Part shown: one piece after another, positions 5,628 through 10,566 of the stretch
Layout of the letters: every line of letters starts with the position of its first letter
Position numbering within the stretch: position 1 is the stretch's first letter
Source of the DNA: SLRI01 sp964576715
Lineage (GTDB): Bacteria; Pseudomonadota; Alphaproteobacteria; Geminicoccales; Geminicoccaceae
DNA length: 10,566 bases
Direction of reading: 5' to 3'
Assembly: GCA_964576715.1 (NCBI GenBank)
Contig: CAZNWE010000113.1
Coordinates: forward strand, 1 to 10,566
The notes under the pieces: model-generated
Told to the model about the DNA's origin: nothing
Databases searched by the model: none
The model's input: the letters and a program-made list of their open reading frames with translations, nothing else
Made by a program: the position numbers and the translations under genes

Positions 5628-6932
5628 CTACATGACGAAGCGCGGCATCAGCCAGCGTGGCAACGCCAGGATGAGGTCGGGGAGGAGGATGATGAGCAGC
5701 AGGATGCCGAGCATCGGCAGCAGAATGATGCCCACATCCTTCAGCGCGTGGACCAGCTTGACCTCGCCGATGGCCGCACTGATCAGCAGGCAGAGGCCAT
5801 AAGGCGGCGTCACCAGGCCGAAGGCGAGGCTGATGATGCCGATGATCGCGAAGTGGATCGGGTGCATGCCGACATGCTGCACCACCGGCCAGAGCACGGT
5901 GCCGAGGATGATGATCGCCGGGATGGCGTCGATGAACATGCCGATCAGCAGAAAGGCCGCGGCGACGAGGATGCCGGTGCCGACGATGCCGAGCCCCATG
6001 CCGTCGATATAGCCGACGAGGGCCGCCGGGATCTTGAAATAGGCCAGCGCCCAGCCGAAGGCCGAGGCGGTGCCGATGCAGAACAGCGAGAGGGCGGCGA
6101 AGCGGGCGCTCTCGTAGAGGATCTTCGGCAGCTTCGCCGGGGTGACCGTGCGGTAGATGAACATGCCGAGCACGAGCGAGTAGAGCACGGCGACGACCGA
6201 GGCCTCGGTCGGCGTGAAGAAGCCCGAGACGATGCCGCCGACGATGATCACCGGGGTCATCAGGGCGAGGAGCGAGCTGGCGAAGGCGGCGGCGAGCTCT
6301 TTCAGCGTGCTGCGCGCATAGATCGGGTAGCCGTAGCGCCTGGCGTAGACGTAGACCGTGAGCATTTGGGCGGCGGCGATCAGCAGGCCCGGGACCACGC
6401 CGGCGAGGAAGAGGCCGCCGATCGAGACCGACATCAGCCCGCCCCAGACGACCATCAGGATCGAGGGCGGGATGATCACCCCCATGACCGAAGAGCAGGC
6501 GGTGATCGCGACCGCGAAGCTTGCATGATAGCCCTGCTTCTTCATCTGCGGTATCAAGAGCGAGCCGATCCCGGCGGCATCCGCCGTCGAGCTGCCGGAA
6601 ATACCGGCGAACAGCATCGAGACGGTGACGTTGACGTGGCCGAGCCCACCCGGCAGGTGGCCGACGAGTGCCCTGGCGAAATTGATCAGCCGGTCGGTGA
6701 TCCCCGCCCCGTTCATCAGGTTGGCGGCGAGCAGGAAGAACGGCACGGCGAGCAGCACGAAGGCGTTGTAGCTCTTGAACATCTCGCGCAGCAGCAGGAT
6801 CGGGGTCAGCCTTGGTTCGATGAAGAACACCGGGACCACGGCGAGGCCGAGGGCGAAGGCCACCGGCACCCGGAGGATGACCAGGATGCCGAACAGGCCG
6901 AACAGGATCCCCGCGACCTCGCCCGGGCTCAT
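5628..6932 (-). CDS. dctM: TRAP transporter large membrane subunit DctM
   Basis: Large permease subunit of a tripartite ATP-independent periplasmic (TRAP) transporter. It moves an organic acid-type solute across the inner membrane using an ion gradient. At 434 residues it is normal for the family and is almost entirely hydrophobic segments (about 12 helices expected). Family motifs visible are R-V-P-V-A-F-A-L-G (21-29), A-G-I-S-G-S-S-T-A-D-A-A (109-120), G-V-I-I-P-P-S (151-157), G-F-F-T-P-T-E-A and L-V-T-P-P-Y-G. The ATG at 6932 overlaps the TGA of dctQ by 4 bases (ATGA), indicating translational coupling. It is the last gene of the dctP-dctQ-dctM operon. The substrate cannot be read from the sequence. 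Confidence 0.96.
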   Translation of the reverse strand: MSPGEVAGILFGLFGILVILRVPVAFALGLAVVPVFFIEPRLTPILLLREMFKSYNAFVLLAVPFFLLAANLMNGAGITDRLINFARALVGHLPGGLGHVNVTVSMLFAGISGSSTADAAGIGSLLIPQMKKQGYHASFAVAITACSSVMGVIIPPSILMVVWGGLMSVSIGGLFLAGVVPGLLIAAAQMLTVYVYARRYGYPIYARSTLKELAAAFASSLLALMTPVIIVGGIVSGFFTPTEASVVAVLYSLVLGMFIYRTVTPAKLPKILYESARFAALSLFCIGTASAFGWALAYFKIPAALVGYIDGMGLGIVGTGILVAAAFLLIGMFIDAIPAIIILGTVLWPVVQHVGMHPIHFAIIGIISLAFGLVTPPYGLCLLISAAIGEVKLVHALKDVGIILLPMLGILLLIILLPDLILALPRWLMPRFVM

Positions 6933-7444
6933 GGCCGGGCCGCCGCGGCCGGATCACCGGGTGCCGGTGGCGGCCCCGCGATCCAGCCCAGGTCGATGGC
7001 GATCCGCTCGGCGATGAACAGGAGCCAGGTGGCCCCGGCCCAGGGCCAGGCGACATAGATCGAGAGCATCGGCAGGCCGGCGATCTCGCTCCGCTGCCGC
7101 GAGCCCAGGATGGCGAAATCCCAGCCCCAGCGCAAAAAGATCAGGGCGGCGAGCAGGATCGAAAGATTGACGACCATCCGGGCAACGACGTGCCCGAGCC
7201 GGCTCTTCGCCTCGGGCAGGAGATCGACGTCGAAATGGCTGCCGTCCCTGACCGCGATGGCGGCGCCGACCATGATGATCCAGATGAAGGCGAAGCGGGC
7301 GATCTCCTCGGTCCAGATGTAGCGCGGGACGACGTCGACATAGCGCGAGAGGATCTGCATCGTGACGGGCACGATGAGCACCGCGATCAACAGCGTCAGC
7401 ACCACCTGCAGCAGGCGGTAGTAGAGATCGATCAGCTTGCGCAT
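6929..7444 (-). CDS. dctQ: TRAP transporter small membrane subunit DctQ
   Basis: Small membrane subunit that pairs with DctM in the inner membrane. 171 residues with four hydrophobic segments at about 11-33, 48-66, 88-105 and 127-147. The family signature W-T-E-E-I-A-R-F-A-F-I-W (44-55) is followed by G-A-A-I-A-V-R-D-G-S-H-F (60-71). The frame is open upstream to 8347, but that part is the dctP region read in the wrong frame. The ATG at 7444 begins the typical M-R-K-L-I-D-L-Y-Y-R-L-L N-terminus. No strong Shine-Dalgarno is seen. The C-terminus is a short Pro/Ala tail. The gene starts 74 bp after dctP, with a terminator-like hairpin between them, and its stop overlaps the dctM start. Confidence 0.93.
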   Translation of the reverse strand: MRKLIDLYYRLLQVVLTLLIAVLIVPVTMQILSRYVDVVPRYIWTEEIARFAFIWIIMVGAAIAVRDGSHFDVDLLPEAKSRLGHVVARMVVNLSILLAALIFLRWGWDFAILGSRQRSEIAGLPMLSIYVAWPWAGATWLLFIAERIAIDLGWIAGPPPAPGDPAAAARP

Positions 7445-7470
7445 GGCACTTGGGCTCGCTGGCGGCGACG

Positions 7471-7503
7471 AAAAAGGGGCCGCGTCCCGAGGAGGCGGCC
7501 CCT
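7471..7503 (-). terminator. Intrinsic terminator-like hairpin with U-tract between dctP and dctQ
   Basis: AGGGGCCGC (7475-7483) and GCGGCCCCT (7495-7503) form a perfect 9-bp stem. The 11-base loop can add three more pairs (TCC/GGA). Read on the minus strand, the stem runs straight into TTTTT (7475-7471). It lies 15 bases after the dctP stop and 27 bases before the dctQ ATG. Such a partial terminator or 3'-end protector would let dctP mRNA accumulate above dctQM, as expected when binding protein is needed in excess. Confidence 0.75.
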
Positions 7504-7518
7504 GGCGTCGCTGGACGC

Positions 7519-8505
7519 CTAGTCGACGGCGAGGATGGCGGCGTAGACGTCGCCGGCACCCAGCTCGTCGGCATAGGCCTGCATGACCGGTGCGGCGAGC
7601 TCGAGGAGCGTCGCCTTGTCGGCGAACGGGTGGGTGGTGAGCCAGCCCTGGGCTTCCATGGCGGCCAGCTTCTCGGCGTCCTGGCTGCTCTCGATCTCGC
7701 GGCCGAGCGCGCCGGCGGCCGCCCCCGCCTCGTCGATGCAGGCCTGCAGCTCGGCATCGAGTCGTTGGTAGGTGGCGTTGGCGAAGGCGAGCGGGCGCAC
7801 CGTGATGGCGTGCTGGGTGAGCGCCACCTCGGGGCCCACCTCGTAGAACTTCATCTGCTCGATGCCGGCCGCCTCGTTCTCGGCCGCCTCGATCACGCCG
7901 GTCTGGATGGCGTTGTAGACCTCGCTGTAGGCGATGACGGTCGGTGCCGTCCCGAGAGCGTCGAAGACGCGGGTCCAGATCGGCGCTCCCTGCATGCGGA
8001 TCGACAGGCCCTTCATCGCCTCCATGTTGGTCACGGGCCGGTTGGCGAAGACGTTGCGGGTGCCGCCGCCGGCATAGCCGACGATCCTGACGTCGGCGTT
8101 TTCGAGAATGTCCTGGGCAATCGGGTCGAGCGTGCCGGCGTCGATGGCGGCGTTCCAGTGGTCGAGGTCGCGGAACAGGAACGGCATGTCCATCAACGGC
8201 GCCATCTGCGAGAAGGTCGACATGTGCGCCGGCGAGACCACCGCGTAGTCGACGGCGATGCCCTGGCTCATGTTCTCGAAGTAGTCCTTCTCGAGACCGA
8301 GCTCGGAGTTGAGGTGCAGATCGAAGGTGACGTCGCCCGAATAGCACTCGGTGACCAGCCGCTCGAACTCGCGCATGGTCTTGGTGAAGGCGTGGTCCTC
8401 GTTGAACTGGCTGGCACCGACCAGCGTCACGCCCTGCGCCTGTGCTGCACCGGCCAGCGTGACGGCGACGGCCAGGCCGGCGAGCATCGTTGTCGTTTTG
8501 AGCAT
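7519..8505 (-). CDS. dctP: TRAP transporter periplasmic substrate-binding protein DctP
   Basis: Extracytoplasmic solute receptor of the DctP family. It captures substrate in the periplasm and delivers it to DctQM. 328 residues. A Sec signal peptide is clear: M-L-K-T-T-T-M-L-A-G-L-A-V-A-V-T-L-A-G-A-A-Q-A, cleavage likely after Ala23 before Q-G-V-T-L-V-G. Family hallmarks are G-L-S-I-R-M-Q-G-A-P (with Arg170 at the position of the carboxylate-binding Arg) and the segment A-Y-S-E-V-Y-N-A-I-Q-T-G-V-I-E-A-A-E-N-E. The start at 8505 is fixed by GGGGAGAG (8518-8511) 5 bases upstream and by the signal peptide; the frame continues upstream to 8643 without meaning. It is first in the dctPQM operon and diverges from the mscS-like gene. 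The conserved Arg suggests an organic acid ligand, but its identity is open. Confidence 0.96.
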   Translation of the reverse strand: MLKTTTMLAGLAVAVTLAGAAQAQGVTLVGASQFNEDHAFTKTMREFERLVTECYSGDVTFDLHLNSELGLEKDYFENMSQGIAVDYAVVSPAHMSTFSQMAPLMDMPFLFRDLDHWNAAIDAGTLDPIAQDILENADVRIVGYAGGGTRNVFANRPVTNMEAMKGLSIRMQGAPIWTRVFDALGTAPTVIAYSEVYNAIQTGVIEAAENEAAGIEQMKFYEVGPEVALTQHAITVRPLAFANATYQRLDAELQACIDEAGAAAGALGREIESSQDAEKLAAMEAQGWLTTHPFADKATLLELAAPVMQAYADELGAGDVYAAILAVD

Positions 8506-8680
8506 CAAAGCTCTCCCCGTTGTTGCTTGTCCTCGAATCACCGGCTTGATCGCAGAAAGCGCTGCGGCTGTCACGGGGTCTGTGTTGCGGCGGCTCGGGG
8601 GCTTGCCATCCGCTGTCTTGTGCGCCAGACCAATTGGCGGCAACGGCGAGACCCGGCGCCGCGCCTGCGCGGCAACAGGG

Positions 8681-8697
8681 GGCTGGTGTACACAGCC
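8681..8697. promoter_or_regulatory. Quasi-palindrome around GTGTACAC in the dctP/mscS divergent region
   Basis: GGCT-G-GTGTACAC-AGCC (8681-8697) is a 16-base palindrome interrupted by one extra G. It lies about 175 bp upstream of dctP and 70 bp upstream of the mscS-like gene, a position suited to an operator. GntR-type regulators of TRAP operons often bind similar palindromes with a TA-containing centre, but no regulator gene is in the window. A second 8-bp palindrome, CCAATTGG, is at 8632-8639. The remainder of this 260-bp intergenic region shows no further gene. Confidence 0.35.
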
Positions 8698-8715
8698 CTT
8701 GCGGCGGCCCGCTCG

Positions 8716-8755
8716 CCAGATGTCAGCCGTGGAGGCCAGATTTCAGCCATGCAGG
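8716..8755 (+). repeat. 20-bp tandem duplication at the mscS ribosome binding site
   Basis: Two abutting 20-base units (8716-8735 and 8736-8755) match at 17 of 20 positions, each beginning CCAGAT and ending with a purine-rich AGG. The end of the second unit is the first part of the ribosome binding site AGGAG (8753-8757). The first unit carries GGAGG at the equivalent place, so the translation signal itself seems duplicated. Confidence 0.8.
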
Positions 8756-8765
8756 AGAGCCACAA

Positions 8766-10052
8766 ATGGTGATCCGCGCACTCTCTTTGATCGCCGCTCT
8801 TCTCTGGCTGCCGGTCGGCGCGAGTGCCCAGGACGGGGCGGCGGAGGCGCCACCGCCCGAACCGCAGACGTTGGGCGACGTCGGCATCCTGCCGGCCAAT
8901 CTGAAGCTCCTGGTCGATCCCTTGACGGTCGACGAGCTGGCGCTCGAGGCGGCAGCCTGGCGGGACGTGGTCCGGGCCAAGATCATCGACATGAACGAGG
9001 CGGAGCTCGCCGGCCGGCAGGTACTGGCAGCGGCGAGGGAGACGGCGGATGCCACCGCGGGGGAGACGGTCGAGAGCGCGGCGGCGGACCGGCATTTCGA
9101 GCGGGCGGCCACGTTGCGCGACGAGCGGGCGAAGCTGCTCGATCGGCTCAGAGTGGTGGTCGACGAGTGGGAGACGAAGGGCGCCGACGTCACCGAGTAC
9201 CGCAACTATGTCGGTGCGGTCAGCGGCATCGAGGTCGACGTCACGGACACCCAGTCAGCGGCCAAGACGATCATGAACTGGGCGAAATCCGAGGAGGGTG
9301 GCCTGCGCCTGCTGCGGCAGGGTGCGGTGGTCGTCGGCACGACCATCGGCGCCTGGCTGATCGGTGGGCTGATCTCCTGGCTGATCGGCCGCGGGCTCAG
9401 CGTCACCCAGGCCGGCTCGAAGCTGCTGCGCAAGTTCCTCGGTCGCTGGACGCGGCGCGTCGTCGCCTTCATCGGCTTTCTGGTCGGGCTCTCGGCGGTG
9501 GGTATCAACGTCGGGCCGCTGGTCGCCGCTGTCGGTGCGGCCGGCTTCGTCATCGGCTTCGCGCTGCAAGGCACCTTGAGCAACTTCGCGAGCGGCATCC
9601 TAATCATGACGCAGCGCCCCTTCGATGTCGGCGACACGGTGGAGGCAGCCGGGGTGCTCGGGCGGATCGACAGTGTGACGCTGTTCAGCACACATCTGAC
9701 GACGCCCGACAACAAGCAGGTGATCGTGCCCAACAATGCGATCTGGGGCGGCAACATCACCAATGCCACGGTCAAGAACCGGCAGCGGCTGGAGATCGAG
9801 GTCGACCTCGCCGACACGCTGGACATCGGCGAAGCGCTCGAGCGCGTCGACGGGGTGCTGCGGGAGCTGCCGTTCGTGCTCGACGAGCCCCAGCCGACGG
9901 TCGAGCTGAAGGCCGTCGATCGCGGCAAGAGCCTCCTGCAGATCAAGCTCGGGGCATGGGTGCCGGCGGAAACGCCCGGCAATCCGCGGCTCGAGATGAT
10001 CGAGCGGATCCATGCCGCCTTCCCCGACGACGATCTGAAGCGGGCGGCTTGA
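8766..10052 (+). CDS. MscS-family mechanosensitive ion channel with signal peptide
   Basis: Small-conductance mechanosensitive channel-type protein, 428 residues, expected in the inner membrane, where it would release solutes on osmotic downshift. A Sec signal peptide (residues 1-21, ending G-A-S-A before Q-D) is followed by a long Ala/Glu-rich, helical periplasmic region (about 22-180). Then come transmembrane helices at about 187-208 and 230-248 and the pore helix GPLVAAVGAAGFVIGFALQG, running on to L-S-N-F-A-S-G-I-L-I. The conserved beta-domain entry R-P-F-D-V-G-D-T-V-E and V-P-N-N-A-I-W-G follow, as in MscS. The ATG at 8766 is set by AGGAG 8 bases upstream and by the signal peptide; the frame is open further upstream without homology. 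It is larger than E. coli MscS (286 aa) because of the N-terminal region. It diverges from dctP and converges with dxs. Confidence 0.93.
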   Translation: MVIRALSLIAALLWLPVGASAQDGAAEAPPPEPQTLGDVGILPANLKLLVDPLTVDELALEAAAWRDVVRAKIIDMNEAELAGRQVLAAARETADATAGETVESAAADRHFERAATLRDERAKLLDRLRVVVDEWETKGADVTEYRNYVGAVSGIEVDVTDTQSAAKTIMNWAKSEEGGLRLLRQGAVVVGTTIGAWLIGGLISWLIGRGLSVTQAGSKLLRKFLGRWTRRVVAFIGFLVGLSAVGINVGPLVAAVGAAGFVIGFALQGTLSNFASGILIMTQRPFDVGDTVEAAGVLGRIDSVTLFSTHLTTPDNKQVIVPNNAIWGGNITNATVKNRQRLEIEVDLADTLDIGEALERVDGVLRELPFVLDEPQPTVELKAVDRGKSLLQIKLGAWVPAETPGNPRLEMIERIHAAFPDDDLKRAA

Positions 10053-10189
10053 GCGCGGCGCCAATTACCGCCGACAGCCGCAGCGCCGCGAGCCGCCAGC
10101 GCTACCGAACAGACCCGGCAGCGGACGAGCGTTGAGACCAATCTGGCGAACGAATGGTGGCGCCGGAACCGATTGAGAGAACTATCCCT

Positions 10190-10566
10190 TCAGACCTCAC
10201 TAGGCGTCCGCACCGCGGTCGGCGAGGCGACTGCCGCATAGGTCTCGAGCGCCTCCAGTGCTTCCCGCACCTTGGCGACGATGCTCGCGGCATCGAGGCC
10301 GGCGGCGGCCATTTGGCCGGCGGGGGTGCCCTGATCGATGAAGCGGTCGGGCAGCATCATGGCGCGGAGCCTGGCGTGGCTGCCGTCGAGCAGACCGACC
10401 TCCAGCAGGTGTTGCTGGACGTGGGCGGCGAAGCCGCCGATCGAGCCCTCCTCGACGGTGACCAGGAGCGCGTGGTTCTTGGCCAGCTGGTCGATCAGCG
10501 CGCTATCGAGCGGCTTGGCGAAGCGGGCGTCGGCGACGGTGGTCGAGATGCCCATCGCATCGAGCT
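10190..10566 (-). CDS. dxs: 1-deoxy-D-xylulose-5-phosphate synthase, C-terminal part
   Basis: Thiamine diphosphate enzyme that makes 1-deoxy-D-xylulose 5-phosphate from pyruvate and glyceraldehyde 3-phosphate, the first step of the MEP isoprenoid pathway. Only the last 124 residues or so of a protein of about 640 are present; the gene continues past the right edge. This is the C-terminal transketolase-like domain. Visible signatures are T-V-A-D-A-R-F-A-K-P-L-D, L-L-V-T-V-E-E-G-S-I-G-G-F-A-A-H-V and M-L-P-D-R-F-I-D-Q-G-T-P-A-G-Q, all typical of DXS. The ATG at 10555 is internal, since the frame is open to the edge with L-D-A before M-G-I-S-T-T-V. It ends with a short non-conserved tail, convergent with the mscS-like gene; the 137-bp gap between them shows no clear terminator. 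Confidence 0.95.
   Translation of the reverse strand, partial: LDAMGISTTVADARFAKPLDSALIDQLAKNHALLVTVEEGSIGGFAAHVQQHLLEVGLLDGSHARLRAMMLPDRFIDQGTPAGQMAAAGLDAASIVAKVREALEALETYAAVASPTAVRTPSEV

Noticed and set aside
4942..7056. 704-residue open frame on the minus strand, rich in Arg/Pro/Gly
   Set aside because: It is an out-of-frame reading of dctM and the sigma/nepR region. The dctM frame has clear family motifs, while this one is compositional noise typical of very GC-rich DNA.
5748..7058. 436-residue plus-strand open frame opposite dctM, rich in Asp, Glu, His and Arg
   Set aside because: It is exactly antisense to a well-supported membrane protein gene, has no recognisable domain, and its composition reflects the complement of hydrophobic codons.
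7450..8772. 440-residue plus-strand open frame opposite dctP
   Set aside because: Antisense shadow of dctP, with no motifs and no ribosome site. It ends in the mscS leader by chance.
8351..10135. 594-residue plus-strand open frame across mscS
   Set aside because: Wrong frame of the mscS-like gene with Arg/Gly-rich noise. The MscS frame has a signal peptide, pore helix and ribosome site.
10165..10190. GGAAC-N19-TT on the plus strand in the mscS/dxs gap, resembling an EcfG promoter
   Set aside because: The -10 part is CCTT rather than GTT, and it would only transcribe antisense into the 3' end of dxs. No plus-strand gene follows, so chance is the simpler explanation.
1..10566. CRISPR array, transposon ends, tRNA or rRNA genes, prophage genes
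   Set aside because: I looked for regularly spaced repeats, transposase motifs, tRNA-like cloverleaf sequences and rRNA signatures on both strands and saw none.

Overview
The window is high-GC bacterial DNA. It is most likely alphaproteobacterial, because it holds an EcfG-like (ECF15-type) sigma factor, a small protein with the NepR anti-sigma signature and a matching GGAAC-type promoter, a set known from Alphaproteobacteria. Rhodospirillales-like composition and gene content fit, but the sequence alone does not fix the genus. Coding density is high, no intergenic gap exceeds about 260 bp, and I see no mobile element, CRISPR array, tRNA or rRNA.

Layout. (1) 2-2595, plus strand: the C-terminal three quarters of methylmalonyl-CoA mutase, followed 20 bp later by its chaperone GTPase MeaB. 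The pair forms a propionyl-CoA/methylmalonyl-CoA to succinyl-CoA unit. (2) 2605-3951: three small predicted lipoproteins of unknown function, in minus, plus, minus order. (3) 4082-5539: a stress-type locus. A CsbD-family protein on the minus strand diverges from an EcfG-like ECF sigma factor on the plus strand, which is followed by a NepR-like anti-sigma protein. The csbD-like gene carries a promoter that looks like an EcfG target site, so this block is probably part of the general stress response. PhyR, the usual third partner, is not in the window. (4) 5628-8505, minus strand: a complete TRAP transporter operon in the order dctP (periplasmic binding protein), dctQ (small membrane subunit), dctM (large membrane subunit). 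A terminator-like hairpin with a U-tract lies between dctP and dctQ, and the stop of dctQ overlaps the start of dctM. (5) 8766-10052, plus strand: an MscS-family mechanosensitive channel with a signal peptide and a long periplasmic N-terminus. It is preceded by a 20-bp tandem duplication that includes its ribosome binding site. (6) 10190-10566, minus strand: the C-terminal end of 1-deoxy-D-xylulose-5-phosphate synthase (isoprenoid pathway), running off the right edge.

Most of the content is ordinary metabolism and transport. The parts most worth a second look are the sigma/NepR/CsbD block (gene order, a sigma-factor tail built on a 30-bp tandem duplication, a reading-frame ambiguity and the promoter match), the dctP-dctQ hairpin, and the repeat structures in the divergent intergenic regions.
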